Origin: Marinobacter guineae | GTDB lineage: Bacteria > Pseudomonadota > Gammaproteobacteria > Pseudomonadales > Oleiphilaceae | Direction: 5' to 3' | NCBI RefSeq assembly: GCF_002744735.1 | Contig: NZ_KZ319339.1 | Location: 186,001 to 250,000, forward strand | DNA length: 64,000 nucleotides | Shown here: positions 37,359 to 46,619 of the stretch, piece after piece | Layout of the letters: each line of letters starts with the position of its first letter | How positions within the stretch are numbered: the stretch's first letter is position 1 | The notes under the pieces: model-generated | What the model saw: only the letters and a program-made list of their open reading frames with translations | Databases searched by the model: none | Told to the model about the DNA's origin: nothing | Made by a program: the position numbers and the translations under genes

Positions 37359-37382
37359 CGGCTCCCGAGGGAGCCGTTTTTC
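37359..37382. terminator. Bidirectional terminator between ETF-QO and FKBP gene
   Basis: CGGCTCCC (37359-37366) pairs with GGGAGCCG (37369-37376); a run of A precedes (37350-37358) and TTTTTCGG follows. It fits both the plus-strand ETF-QO end and the minus-strand FKBP end. Confidence 0.85.
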
Positions 37383-37402
37383 GGATAACACTTCAGAAAA
37401 GC

Positions 37403-37864
37403 TTAGTGAGCGTGACCGTGCTCTTGCTCTTCGTCAGTCGCTTCGCGGGCTTCTACCACTTCTACGTCGAAGTGCAGAGTCTGTCCGGCAAGCGGATGGT
37501 TGGCATCGATGGTAACGGTCTCATCGCCAACTTCAACCACGCGAACAACCTGAGGGCCGCCCGGAGTCTGTGCCTGGAACTGCATGCCCGGCTCGATACT
37601 ATCGACACCTTCAAATGCAGAACGCGGTACCGGCTGAACCAGCTCCTCGTTTACTTCGCCGTAGCCTTCAGCAGGTTCTACAGACACCTTGACCTGGTCG
37701 CCTGCATTCTTTTCGTTCAGTGCACTTTCAAGTCCACCGATAATGTTCTGTGCACCTTCCAGATAAGACAGAGGCTCGCGACCTTCTACACGGGAGGAGT
37801 CAAGCTGCTCTCCCTGATCGTTGGTGAGCGTGTAATGGATGGTGACAACACGAGGTTGGGCCAT
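37403..37864 (-). CDS. FKBP-type peptidyl-prolyl isomerase, SlyD-like
   Basis: A 153-residue cytoplasmic prolyl isomerase and chaperone. Seen: N-terminal FKBP half (RVVTIHYTLTNDQGEQLDSS, EPLSYLEGAQNIIGGLESAL), the insert-in-flap (IF) domain near 70-125 (PAEGYGEVNEELVQPVPRSAF), and the closing IDANHPLAGQTLHFDVEV. The short C-terminal tail EEQEHGHAH has only two histidines; E. coli SlyD has a long metal-binding tail. Nickel handling is therefore doubtful here; folding and cis-trans isomerisation are expected. It is monocistronic, with a terminator downstream on its strand. Confidence 0.93.
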   Translation of the reverse strand: MAQPRVVTIHYTLTNDQGEQLDSSRVEGREPLSYLEGAQNIIGGLESALNEKNAGDQVKVSVEPAEGYGEVNEELVQPVPRSAFEGVDSIEPGMQFQAQTPGGPQVVRVVEVGDETVTIDANHPLAGQTLHFDVEVVEAREATDEEQEHGHAH

Positions 37865-38063
37865 GAGATCTCCTTGCGTGTCGCAATGACTGTTTAATTG
37901 ATTTAGGCAATCGAAAGTGATCGTGAACAGCCAGACTGCACAGAGGGACTAACGACCACCGGGCCTCGTTAGAGAGCCAGGCTCATAACAAGTATGAAAA
38001 CACAGTTTAACAAGTGACATAGTGCGTTTTCTACCGTAATTTCTGGGGGCGCGGTAGAAGTTT

Positions 38064-38630
38064 TCAACCACTCTGCCCGATTTTGTAGAAAATTCCGTGG
38101 CTAAACACGCCCAGAACCGGATGACCACCTTCGTTTCGCTCGACCACGTGCTCCGCCAGATCGTAATAGGCCGCCGTGACCAACCGGGCCTCTACGCCAT
38201 GTCGCACCATCACAACCGGACGAGGCTCTTCTGAACCGGGATAGGTGCCAACCGCCAGCGGATGATTCTGGCCGATTTCAAGGGTTTCGCCCACGTTGGT
38301 GGTCAGGGAAATCACCTGCCGGTCCCCCTCACCGGTTACCTGCAGGGAGTGTGCGAGCAACGGCGTGTCCTCCACCTGGATCCGCCATTTCTCCACCGGC
38401 GTCACCAGGTAATACTCGCCGTCTTCCTCCCGGCGTAGAATGGTGGAGAACAGGCGAACGATCGCCTCCCGGGCCAATGGCTCGCCCTTGAAGATCCACT
38501 GACCATCCCGGCCAATTCGCAGATCCATGTCGCCCGACAGCTCGGGGTGCCACTGATCAAGAGGCGGGTTTGCGGGATCTTTCACGGTTTCCTGAACCTG
38601 TTTTGCAAGATTTTCCGGATTCGTGTCCAT
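38064..38630 (-). CDS. DUF1285 domain-containing protein
   Basis: A 188-residue soluble protein of the DUF1285 family (Gram-negative, beta-rich, function unknown). Recognisable segments: DMDLRIGRDGQWIFKGEPLA, REEDGEYYLVTPVEKWRIQV and SLTTNVGETLEIGQNHPLAV. It is last in the minus-strand run of genes that begins at 42919; 24 bp separate it from the radical SAM gene upstream. No signal peptide. Confidence 0.88.
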   Translation of the reverse strand: MDTNPENLAKQVQETVKDPANPPLDQWHPELSGDMDLRIGRDGQWIFKGEPLAREAIVRLFSTILRREEDGEYYLVTPVEKWRIQVEDTPLLAHSLQVTGEGDRQVISLTTNVGETLEIGQNHPLAVGTYPGSEEPRPVVMVRHGVEARLVTAAYYDLAEHVVERNEGGHPVLGVFSHGIFYKIGQSG

Positions 38631-38654
38631 GGCGATGGCTCCCGGTCCGTTGAA

Positions 38655-39551
38655 TTACAACCCGCGCATCCATTCCGCCCGAAGCGGCGCTGCTCCGGGA
38701 TTGGTGATGGCGAGGTTTACCTGATCCAGCATTTTCTGTTTGTCCCGGCCCAGGGTGCCCTTGAGCACCAGATAATTGGAAGCGTGATCGCTCCGGAAGA
38801 TGGTTTTTTCAAGCTCCAGGTGCTCGAGGAAAAGACCAATCTCTTCAAACAGGCCCTGCTGGGAGAGTGGCACGAAGTCATCGCCGAAGCCCTCCCGGAA
38901 GCGCTCCTCGCCCTGCGGGAAGCTCACCACCAGAGTCGATAAATAATCCGGCTGGGTTTCGTTGCAGAGCGTGGCGGTGTTGATGGCGTGTTGGCGGGAT
39001 AGGCTTTCACCCCCCAGACCATTCAGTACCATGACTGAACTGGTCAGACCCGCATCGCGGATTTTCAACAGCGCCGAACGGGTGGATTCCCAGGTCTCGC
39101 CCTTGTTGACCCGGCGCAAGACTTCGTCGTCGCCGGATTCCATGCCGATGTAGAGAATCTGCAAGCCCGCGTCCTTCAGTTGTGCCAGCTCCTCCACGCT
39201 CTTTTTTGCCAGGTTACGTGGCAGGCAGTAACTGGAAACCCGCTGCAGATCCGGGAAGGCGTCCCGCAACTGGCCTAGAATCTCCAGAAGCCGACGGGTT
39301 GGCAGCACCATGGCGTCTCCGTCCGCCAGGAAAACCCGGCGAACACCGCCCAGGCTGCGTGCCGCATTCTGAATGTCCTGCGACACCTCATCCGGCTTGC
39401 GGGCCCGGAATTTCTTCTGGGGCTGGGTGTACATCTCACAGAAGGTACATTTATTCCAGGAGCAACCGTTGGTCACAGGCAGAATCAATGATTTTGCTTC
39501 ACTGGGGGGCCGGAAAACCGGCTCGACATAGTCAATCGGAAAACTGTACAT
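38655..39551 (-). CDS. Radical SAM protein
   Basis: A 298-residue radical SAM enzyme. The cluster motif is CSWNKCTFCEMY, i.e. C-x4-C-x2-C rather than the common C-x3-C-x2-C; this spacing with W-N is shared by a known but unassigned radical SAM group. FLADGDAMVLPTRRLLEILG and YIGMESGDDEVLRRVNKG follow, the SAM-ribose contact region. The chemistry and substrate are unknown. The ATG at 39551 is preferred to the TTG at 39578. It lies between sixA (47 bp) and DUF1285 (24 bp). Confidence 0.88.
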   Translation of the reverse strand: MYSFPIDYVEPVFRPPSEAKSLILPVTNGCSWNKCTFCEMYTQPQKKFRARKPDEVSQDIQNAARSLGGVRRVFLADGDAMVLPTRRLLEILGQLRDAFPDLQRVSSYCLPRNLAKKSVEELAQLKDAGLQILYIGMESGDDEVLRRVNKGETWESTRSALLKIRDAGLTSSVMVLNGLGGESLSRQHAINTATLCNETQPDYLSTLVVSFPQGEERFREGFGDDFVPLSQQGLFEEIGLFLEHLELEKTIFRSDHASNYLVLKGTLGRDKQKMLDQVNLAITNPGAAPLRAEWMRGL

Positions 39552-39597
39552 AGTCTGGCTCGATTCGTCTGAATTCAATTAGCGAATGTTCGGAGTA

Positions 39598-40053
39598 TCA
39601 GGGCAGAAACTGCGCTTTCAAGTCTGCACAGCCCGGCCCCACCACAGGCATGTCCAGCAGAACCGCCTGGGAGGTCATGAAGGGTATGCCCCGGCGATGG
39701 GCATCTACCAGAAGTGTGGCGAGGCTGCCAACCAGCGGCATGTGGGAAACAATCATCAGAGGCGATTCATGATGCTCGATCAGGGCATCAAGGCAGTCCC
39801 CGGGGTCGTCGTCCGGCGTGATGAACATTTTCTCTTCAACCGGGCAATTGAGTATTTCAGAGACAATCGCGGCGGTTTGCCTGGCCCTGACAAAGGGGCT
39901 GCTCCATATCAGTTTTGGACGCCAGGGGGACTCGGCAATCCGTGCTGCCACCTCCGCCACGCCCCGGCGCCCCGATTCGGTCAGCTCCCGCTCTTGATCA
40001 AGTGTGTGCCAACCGGCTTCACCGTGGCGCATGATGAGCAATTGCAAAGGCAA
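39598..40053 (-). CDS. sixA: Phosphohistidine phosphatase SixA
   Basis: A 151-residue histidine phosphatase. R9-H10-G11 (LLIMRHGEAG) is the catalytic RHG, ELTESGRRGVAEVA follows, and a second catalytic His appears in MIVSHMPLVGSLATLL. SixA removes phosphoryl groups from phosphohistidine in His-containing phosphotransfer domains (ArcB in E. coli) or PTS proteins. The partner is not obvious here. It follows gpsA by 18 bp. Confidence 0.92.
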   Translation of the reverse strand: MPLQLLIMRHGEAGWHTLDQERELTESGRRGVAEVAARIAESPWRPKLIWSSPFVRARQTAAIVSEILNCPVEEKMFITPDDDPGDCLDALIEHHESPLMIVSHMPLVGSLATLLVDAHRRGIPFMTSQAVLLDMPVVGPGCADLKAQFLP

Positions 40054-40071
40054 CCTCCGCTAATTAGCCGG

Positions 40072-41139
40072 CTACTGGGTTATGATGCGGGGTAGTATGA
40101 ATTCCACGTCGGAATTCTGGACCGACATCATCAGGCTGTTGATGACGGCCGTGATGGATGCAGATCCATACAGAATCTCATAAAGACCCCGCACCAGCGG
40201 CATATAAATGCCAATGGCTTCAGCCTTTTCCTTCACCAGTTTCAGGGTGTAAATGCCCTCGGCAACCTGCCCCAGATCCGCTACGGCATCGTCCAGGTTC
40301 TGGCCCTGGCCCACGGCATAACCGACACGGAAGTTCCGGCTCTTGGAGGAGGTGCAGGTCACGATCAGGTCACCGACCCCGGCCAGACCCATGAAGGTCA
40401 TCGGGTTGGCGCCAAGGCTTACGGCGAACCGGCTCATTTCCGCCAGGCCCCGGGTAATCAGCATGGCCTTGGCGTTCTCCCCCATCTCCAGGGCGGAAGC
40501 GAGGCCAGCGACGATGGCATAGATGTTTTTGAGAGCGCCGGCGAGTTCTACGCCATAAATGTCGACGTTGGCATAGACGCGGAAATACTCGCAGCCCAGC
40601 AGGTCCTGCACGGTCCGGCGTACGTCCGGATCCTTGGCGGCAATAACGGTGGCGGTGAGGTCGCGGTTCACGATTTCGGCGGCCAGGTTCGGCCCGCTGA
40701 GTACGCCGATCCGGCAGCGCGGAATCTCCTCCTGGAGAATCTCGCTCATCAGCTTGAAGCCGTGTTCCTCGATGCCCTTGGTCAGGCTGACGACAATCTG
40801 GTCGTCGCGGAATTTGTCACTGTTTTCCCGGATTACGGCCCGAAACGCCTTGCTGGGAATGGCAACGAACACAATCTCGGCCCTGCTGACGGCGTCTGCA
40901 AGGTCGTTGGTGGGCTGGATATCGCCGGTCAGTTCAATGCCCGGCATATACCGGCTGTTGATACCGGTGGCGCGGATTTCCTCGGCCTGGGACTCGCCAC
41001 GCATCCAGAAGTGAACGCGATGGCCATTTTCTCCAAGCACCTTGGTCATGGCGGTGCCAAAACTGCCACCGCCGAGAACCGCTACATCATGCACCGGGCC
41101 TGTTGCCCCATTATCCTGAGGCGTTGTTTTCTCAGACAT
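40072..41139 (-). CDS. gpsA: NAD(P)-dependent glycerol-3-phosphate dehydrogenase
   Basis: A 355-residue biosynthetic enzyme that reduces dihydroxyacetone phosphate to sn-glycerol-3-phosphate, the backbone of phospholipids. Seen: N-terminal Rossmann motif VLGGGSFGTAMTKVLGENG, IVVSLTKGIEEHG, and the catalytic lysine of GALKNIYAIVAGLA. It is cytoplasmic. It sits in the minus-strand run after the PP2C/STAS pair and before sixA (18 bp). Confidence 0.97.
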   Translation of the reverse strand: MSEKTTPQDNGATGPVHDVAVLGGGSFGTAMTKVLGENGHRVHFWMRGESQAEEIRATGINSRYMPGIELTGDIQPTNDLADAVSRAEIVFVAIPSKAFRAVIRENSDKFRDDQIVVSLTKGIEEHGFKLMSEILQEEIPRCRIGVLSGPNLAAEIVNRDLTATVIAAKDPDVRRTVQDLLGCEYFRVYANVDIYGVELAGALKNIYAIVAGLASALEMGENAKAMLITRGLAEMSRFAVSLGANPMTFMGLAGVGDLIVTCTSSKSRNFRVGYAVGQGQNLDDAVADLGQVAEGIYTLKLVKEKAEAIGIYMPLVRGLYEILYGSASITAVINSLMMSVQNSDVEFILPRIITQ

Positions 41140-41204
41140 AGTTCTTCCATTTCTTTCAGATCAGGTGTGAAACCGGTGTCGCCAGGCACAGCAAGCGGGT
41201 GGCG

Positions 41205-41696
41205 TTAACCGGGCTCTTCACATTCCAGAGCGCGCACCAGATTCTTGAACTCTTCCCTGTTTCGATTGTTCAGGCCCATCAGCACCTTGTGGGCATCGAG
41301 AACCTTGTCCCGAACCTGCTGTTCGCTGGCCCTGAGAACAGGAATTTCTTCAAGTTCTTCAATGCGGGACGCCGGTTCACGGACAATGATAAAGATCTTG
41401 TCGAACCCCATGGACGTGATAATGCGGGTAATGTCAGGATTGGTGGAAATCAGCGTGGGCAGGAAATTACTTTGTTTCTGGGCCGCCATGGCAATTTTGG
41501 CCAGCAGGCCGAGGGTGGTGCTGTCGATGATCTCGGTTTCGGTAAGATCGATCACCACGGTCTTGAACTGGGGGTCCTGAGTAATGGACTCAACCAGATT
41601 ATCCAGCGTCGAACACAGGTTCAGCCGGATTTCCCCAATAAACTTCAGGACGTAAATACCCTGTTTTTCAGCTTGCAGGATCTTGTAACCAGCCAT
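41205..41696 (-). CDS. STAS-domain anti-anti-sigma factor, HsbA-like
   Basis: A 163-residue STAS domain protein with a C-terminal helical extension. The phosphorylatable serine or threonine lies in TEIIDSTTLGLLAKIA, the classical D-S-T site near residue 58. In P. aeruginosa HsbA (about 160 residues) switches between FlgM and a diguanylate cyclase according to its phosphorylation by HsbR. The length and the adjacent PP2C-type regulator suggest the same type of switch. The gene begins 14 bp after the PP2C gene. Confidence 0.87.
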   Translation of the reverse strand: MAGYKILQAEKQGIYVLKFIGEIRLNLCSTLDNLVESITQDPQFKTVVIDLTETEIIDSTTLGLLAKIAMAAQKQSNFLPTLISTNPDITRIITSMGFDKIFIIVREPASRIEELEEIPVLRASEQQVRDKVLDAHKVLMGLNNRNREEFKNLVRALECEEPG

Positions 41697-41710
41697 GTTT
41701 CACACTGCCA

Positions 41711-42919
41711 CTATTTCGACGAGGTGTTATCTGCTCCATCCATGGTATCAGTAACCGACACAATAGCGATATCGTCCGGCAACTCCGTAATCTCCTCGAG
41801 ATTCAGAGCTTCGCTAAGAGCTGCGATAGTGTGACGACCTCCTGATACGAGTTCAAGTAGTGTCCGTTCCTTTTCATCAAGACTTTTTTCCCGGATGACC
41901 TCCAGAATTCCATCGGAAAACAGAGTCAGGTGGAATGGTTTGTCCAACGGCACTTCGTAAACTTCCCATTCAGGCGCCTCAAAAAGGCCCACCGGTAGTC
42001 CACTTCCCTCCAGGAAAGCCGTTTCGCCACCTTCAAAGGAAAGGATAGGCATCGGGAAATGCGCCCCTACCGCATACCGTAATCTACGTTCGCTGACGGA
42101 AATGATGCCAACAAATACGGTGACGTGTTTGCCGAGACCGGTATCCAGCAATTCCGAGTTAATTCGTTCAAGGAAGCGCTCAGGAAACAGAATGTCGTCA
42201 CTGGACCCGCGGCGAAGGTTGCGCTGAAGCCGGTTGGTGAGGTTTTTCAGCAACACCGTAACGAACGCGGAACTAGCGCCGTGGCCGGATACATCGGCAA
42301 TGTAGACCAGAACCTTGTCGTCGGAGATCCGGAAGTAGTCCAGAAAATCACCGCTTAGGTACAGCGACGGTTTGATCAGGTGATCTATATGCAGGCCACT
42401 CACCACCTGCTCGCGTTCTGGCAGCATCCGCAACTGAACCTTGCGGCCGGCGCGCTGGTCGGCCCGAAGCTCGGCGATACCGTCACGCAGATCCCGGTTG
42501 GCCTCTTCCAGTTCATGACGGTAAAGCTGGTTCAGGCGGTTGACCCGAACCCGGTCAAACAACTTGCCAATGACATCGTCCAGTGCACCCTTGTCGTCGT
42601 TGCAGGGTTTGAGAACAAAATCTGCCGCCCCGGCCCTCAGCACACTGACCACATCAGCACTGGACTCACTGGTCGAGCAGGCAACGATGGGTGTGAAGGT
42701 TTCGGCTTCTTCAAGCCGGTTAGCCAGATCCCGGATGGCATCTGGGGACAGGTCTGCAAAGATGACGTCGGGGATGTTATCGTCGAACAGTGCCTTGGCG
42801 GCCGCGAGGTCCGGATAGCCGGTAACGTAAAAGCCCCTCGCTTCCAGATAACGGGCGAGATCCGTGCGGGCCTTTTCATTGGCGTCAATAATCAGTATGC
42901 GCTCGGTGCGCGAAGTCAT
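41711..42919 (-). CDS. Response regulator with SpoIIE/PP2C phosphatase domain, HsbR-like
   Basis: A 402-residue protein with a receiver (1-125; phospho-acceptor Asp56 in DVIFADLSPD, acidic Asp12, conserved Lys104), a coiled linker (about 130-170), and a SpoIIE-type PP2C phosphatase (LYLSGDFLDYFRISDDKVLVYIADVSGHGASSAF region and LTLFSDGILEV). It would dephosphorylate the adjacent STAS protein in response to phosphorelay. P. aeruginosa HsbR carries an additional C-terminal kinase domain; that part is missing here (402 versus about 570 residues), so another kinase must phosphorylate the STAS partner. It heads the minus-strand run ending at 38064. Confidence 0.9.
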   Translation of the reverse strand: MTSRTERILIIDANEKARTDLARYLEARGFYVTGYPDLAAAKALFDDNIPDVIFADLSPDAIRDLANRLEEAETFTPIVACSTSESSADVVSVLRAGAADFVLKPCNDDKGALDDVIGKLFDRVRVNRLNQLYRHELEEANRDLRDGIAELRADQRAGRKVQLRMLPEREQVVSGLHIDHLIKPSLYLSGDFLDYFRISDDKVLVYIADVSGHGASSAFVTVLLKNLTNRLQRNLRRGSSDDILFPERFLERINSELLDTGLGKHVTVFVGIISVSERRLRYAVGAHFPMPILSFEGGETAFLEGSGLPVGLFEAPEWEVYEVPLDKPFHLTLFSDGILEVIREKSLDEKERTLLELVSGGRHTIAALSEALNLEEITELPDDIAIVSVTDTMDGADNTSSK

Positions 42920-43033
42920 GGCGACTGCCCTAAACTACCAGCGATAAACGATAAATTGGCTTGATAAAGCCTATTCTGGCACGCCCCTGTGATATAACAA
43001 GGCCAGTTTTATGAAATTGGGAGATTCCTGCAG

Positions 43034-44518
43034 ATGAGACGTGCCGTTAATGATCTTCTCGGAGCCTATGACAAGCTGATCATGGATCCGGTTCACGGTG
43101 GCATTCCACTTTACCGGCACGAGATCCAGGTTATTGACCACCCCCTGTTCCAGCGGTTGCGAAACATCTGCCAGAACGACATCCTGAGCCTGGTATTCCC
43201 CGGCGCCACCCACTCCCGCTTCCTGCACAGTATTGGCGTCATGCACGTGGGCACCCGCATGTTTCGCTCAATGATCGATGCCTACCTCCGGGAACGCCAG
43301 CTGAGCGAGCAGACTGACCTGAGCCTGAGCCAGCTGGACGCTATCGATTACCTGGCCAAAACCATCCGCCTTGGCTGCCTGCTGCACGACAGTGGCCACT
43401 CCAGCTTTTCGCACCAGTTCACCCAGGCGCGGCAGATCCGGGAACTGATGTCCCGGCCCGGACGATTCCGGGATCTTTGGCGGGGCGTGGATTATTCGGT
43501 CTACCATCCGGAGGAGCCCGATGAACTGGAACACGAACACTATTCGGTGCGTGTCGCTCACGACGTTCTCTGTGCCGTTGACCTCGAAAGTGCCGGCCTT
43601 CATGCCCGGGATGTAATCGGAATTATGGAGACCACGGACGTGAGGCCCAGCGAGACTTTTTGCCGGCACGCCAGAACCTTCTGGGCGTTTATTGCCGGTG
43701 AGGATGCCGCAGCAGGCTCTCCCCTGAGCGATAACATTCCAGGTCTGGTTATGGATCTGTTGTCGTCAATCGTTTCCGGCGAAATCGATGCAGACCGGGC
43801 CGACTACATGCTGCGGGATGGCTTCCATTCTTCAGTGACCATCGGCGGCTTCAACCTGGACCACCTGTTGAGCAACCTGCGTTTTGGCTGGGATGTGTCC
43901 GAACCCTGGCTGGGCCTGGCGATTACCCAGAAAGGTCTGGGGGCACTGGAGGACTTCGTTTACAGCCGCCACCAGATGTACCGCAAGGTGTATGCCCACA
44001 AGACTGCCCTGGGCTTTGACTGGCTGCTGCGCGAGGCTATTAATGAGGTTCTGGATGACCCCGACAACTTCGAGTGGGTGGATACCTGCCTGAGCGACAT
44101 GTCCTACTTCGCCGAGCTGACGGATAACTTTTTCTGGGAGGCGTTCCGGAAAGTGGCCCGGAGGCACCCGAAGAGCTTTTCGTTCTGCATTGTAAACCGG
44201 GTCAAACTGAACCATCTGGATACCCGGGAAGACCTCTCAGCCAGGGGCATCGAACGGCACAGTGCCTGGCTGGCGAAGGAACTTGCGCTGAATCCGGTCC
44301 AGGTAGTCACCTGCTCGATGCGCGCGCGGTTTTCGAACATTCAGGATAATTTCAACGGCATCAAGGTTCTGGTTCGGGAACCCATTCACCGGTCCCGCTC
44401 ACTGAAGAAAATCACTGATGTCAGTGCCTTCTTCAGCAAGTTCAGTGACGGCACTATCACCCACTTTTACACCCGCCCGGACGTCACAACCGGTATCCAG
44501 GACTCTCTTACCGAGTAG
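43034..44518 (+). CDS. HD domain phosphohydrolase (dGTPase/SAMHD1-like)
   Basis: A 494-residue HD-superfamily enzyme. Seen: H60 in ATHSRFLHSIGVMHVG, H118-D119 in LLHDSGHSSFSHQF, and the fourth ligand region in GEIDADRADYMLRDGFHSS. This layout belongs to the dNTP triphosphohydrolase/SAMHD1-like group, so it may hydrolyse dNTPs, although the substrate and oligomeric control are untested. GGGAGA precedes the ATG at 43034. It is divergent from the PP2C regulator and convergent with the renalase-like gene. Confidence 0.9.
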   Translation: MRRAVNDLLGAYDKLIMDPVHGGIPLYRHEIQVIDHPLFQRLRNICQNDILSLVFPGATHSRFLHSIGVMHVGTRMFRSMIDAYLRERQLSEQTDLSLSQLDAIDYLAKTIRLGCLLHDSGHSSFSHQFTQARQIRELMSRPGRFRDLWRGVDYSVYHPEEPDELEHEHYSVRVAHDVLCAVDLESAGLHARDVIGIMETTDVRPSETFCRHARTFWAFIAGEDAAAGSPLSDNIPGLVMDLLSSIVSGEIDADRADYMLRDGFHSSVTIGGFNLDHLLSNLRFGWDVSEPWLGLAITQKGLGALEDFVYSRHQMYRKVYAHKTALGFDWLLREAINEVLDDPDNFEWVDTCLSDMSYFAELTDNFFWEAFRKVARRHPKSFSFCIVNRVKLNHLDTREDLSARGIERHSAWLAKELALNPVQVVTCSMRARFSNIQDNFNGIKVLVREPIHRSRSLKKITDVSAFFSKFSDGTITHFYTRPDVTTGIQDSLTE

Positions 44519-44524
44519 AACTTC

Positions 44525-45550
44525 TCACTGCGCAACAGGTAAGGCATTGAGTTCTGCGACCAGGCCACAAGCACTGTCGAACGCGCCTTCGACCCTGCCT
44601 CCACTGAGCCAGTCGCCTGCAAGGCCAATATTTTGGTCCGGAAACCAGAGATGGCCTGGCTGCTCTCCGCCCTCGGATCGGGCGTAAAGCCAGCGATGGG
44701 TAACCATGTCATCGGGCCCGGTTTGAAAATCGGTTACGTCCCGGAAGGCTTCCAGCAGGCACTCGGCAACCTCGTCCGCAGGGCGGTCGACATGTTGCTC
44801 CGTCCAGGTCGGGCTGGCGTGAAACACCCACCATTGCCCGCTATCGTTGCGGCCGGGCTTGCTGGAATTGTTGGCCACCCAGAATAGTGCCGGATGCTGA
44901 CAACGCATGCCCTCGTGATGCGTCCACGGCGGTACCTGAAAGTGCGCCGCTACCGCCCAGCAAGGCAACACCCGCTGTACAGGATCATCAAGATGGGCAG
45001 CGAGATCGTACAGCCCGCTGTTGGCAAGCAGCTCCCGGGCCTGAGCAGGCGGAGCAGTGATGATGACCTGATCGAAGTCCCCGAGAGGATTGCCCTCGGT
45101 ATCGGAGACCGACCACGCCTGGTCCTTTCGGACCAACTTTCCGATCCGGGTTTCAGCAACGACATGAGCATGAGCAGACAGAGCCCGGGTAATTGCCGTC
45201 ATTCGCGGTGTGCCGACGTATCGGGTTTCCTCGGGGAACGGCTCCCACTCGCCTCCGGGGGCCTGGAAGCCAAACCGCCCTTGCCAGGGTCCAAAGCAGT
45301 CGCCGCCGAATTTGTGAAGAAACGGCAGGAAATCGGGATTTCTGGAGGTGAAGTACTGGGCGCCGATATCGGCCGATCCTCCCGGGACACGTTTTGCAGC
45401 GAGCCTCCCTCCGGGGCCACGGCTTTTCTCGAACACGGTAACGTCGTGGCCTAGCCCTTTCAGCTGGATCGCCGCTGTCAGCCCTGCCAGACCTGAACCA
45501 ACAACAGCGACACGGCGTATAACAGGCGAATCAAAGGTTTGATTAAACAT
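44525..45550 (-). CDS. FAD-dependent oxidoreductase, renalase-like
   Basis: A 341-residue flavoprotein. [21 protein letters not shown] (FAD Rossmann motif) is followed by [16 protein letters not shown], with GGRLA typical of renalase-like amine oxidases, and the C-terminal [20 protein letters not shown] (FAD tail). It is likely cytoplasmic; relatives oxidise alpha-NAD(P)H isomers. The gene is divergent from the desaturase, 115 bp away, and may share the control of that operon (inference). Confidence 0.9.
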   Translation of the reverse strand: MFNQTFDSPVIRRVAVVGSGLAGLTAAIQLKGLGHDVTVFEKSRGPGGRLAAKRVPGGSADIGAQYFTSRNPDFLPFLHKFGGDCFGPWQGRFGFQAPGGEWEPFPEETRYVGTPRMTAITRALSAHAHVVAETRIGKLVRKDQAWSVSDTEGNPLGDFDQVIITAPPAQARELLANSGLYDLAAHLDDPVQRVLPCWAVAAHFQVPPWTHHEGMRCQHPALFWVANNSSKPGRNDSGQWWVFHASPTWTEQHVDRPADEVAECLLEAFRDVTDFQTGPDDMVTHRWLYARSEGGEQPGHLWFPDQNIGLAGDWLSGGRVEGAFDSACGLVAELNALPVAQ

Positions 45551-45665
45551 GATTTAGGTGCATCCAATTCCAGTAGTCAGATCGTACAAATCAGCAATAA
45601 ACAAGGTCAGTCGTTCCGCTGATCGTGCGTTCAAGATTCCATTTAAAAGAAAGGGCAATCAGGGT

Positions 45666-46619
45666 ATGACCCGAGTGCAGCACTGGATAACAAATATTCT
45701 GAGATGGTTCGACTCCGAGGCGGGTTCGGATCACGTCGACACCACTTCCCGGTCGTTCAATTTTTTACGCGTGATTCCATTCATAGGGCTTCACCTGGCT
45801 TGCTTTCTGGCCTTCTACACAGGTGTCAGCGCGTTCGCACTGGGATTCGCGATCGCTTTCTTCCTGGTGCGCATGTTCGCGATTACCGGATTCTACCACC
45901 GTTATTTTGCCCACAAGACGTTTAAAACCAGCCGTCCGGCCCAGTTTGTATTTGCGGTTCTCGGCGCCAGCGCCGCCCAGCGCGGGCCATTGTGGTGGGC
46001 AGCTCATCACCGCCACCATCACCAGCACTCGGATCAGGAGCAGGACCTGCACTCACCGCACCAGGGCGGTTTCTGGTGGTCGCACATGGGCTGGTTCACC
46101 TGCGATGCCGGGTTTGCCACCGACGAACGCCGAATTCGGGACTGGCTCAAGTACCCGGAGCTCAAGCTGATTAACCGCTTCGATTCGATGGTACCTGCAC
46201 TTGCTGCCGTTGGCATTTATGCTCTTGGCGAGGCCCTTGCAGCCTGGGCACCTGGTCTGGGCACCAACGGGCTGCAACTGCTGGTCTGGGGTTTCTTCAT
46301 TTCCACGGTTGTGCTTTTCCACTCGACCGTATCGATCAACTCGCTGTCCCACGTGTGGGGCAAGCGCCGCTTCGACACCTCAGACGACAGCCGGAATAAC
46401 TTCTGGCTCGCCCTGATCACGCTTGGCGAGGGCTGGCACAATAATCATCACCGCTGGCCGCAATCAGTACGTCAGGGCTTCCGGTGGTATGAGATTGATC
46501 TCACCTGGTATGGCCTTTGGGTGATGTCAAAGCTGGGAATTATCTGGGAGCTGAATCCGATTCCGCAGCATATTCAGGAAGAAACACGCGAACTGGACAG
46601 AGCAAGGAGGAACAAGTAA
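45666..46619 (+). CDS. Acyl-CoA/fatty-acid desaturase (Delta9-type)
   Basis: A 317-residue membrane di-iron desaturase. Three histidine boxes are complete: HRYFAH (78-83), HHRHHH (114-119) and HNNHH (258-262), with membrane helices before and after (FIGLHLACFLAFYTG, LQLLVWGFFISTVVLFH). Stearoyl-CoA-like Delta9 desaturation is the family activity; an electron donor is not encoded here. The ATG at 45666 has AGAAAGGG upstream; the frame continues to 45558 without support. It is first gene of the lipid operon; its TAA overlaps the next ATG (TAATG). Confidence 0.9.
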   Translation: MTRVQHWITNILRWFDSEAGSDHVDTTSRSFNFLRVIPFIGLHLACFLAFYTGVSAFALGFAIAFFLVRMFAITGFYHRYFAHKTFKTSRPAQFVFAVLGASAAQRGPLWWAAHHRHHHQHSDQEQDLHSPHQGGFWWSHMGWFTCDAGFATDERRIRDWLKYPELKLINRFDSMVPALAAVGIYALGEALAAWAPGLGTNGLQLLVWGFFISTVVLFHSTVSINSLSHVWGKRRFDTSDDSRNNFWLALITLGEGWHNNHHRWPQSVRQGFRWYEIDLTWYGLWVMSKLGIIWELNPIPQHIQEETRELDRARRNK

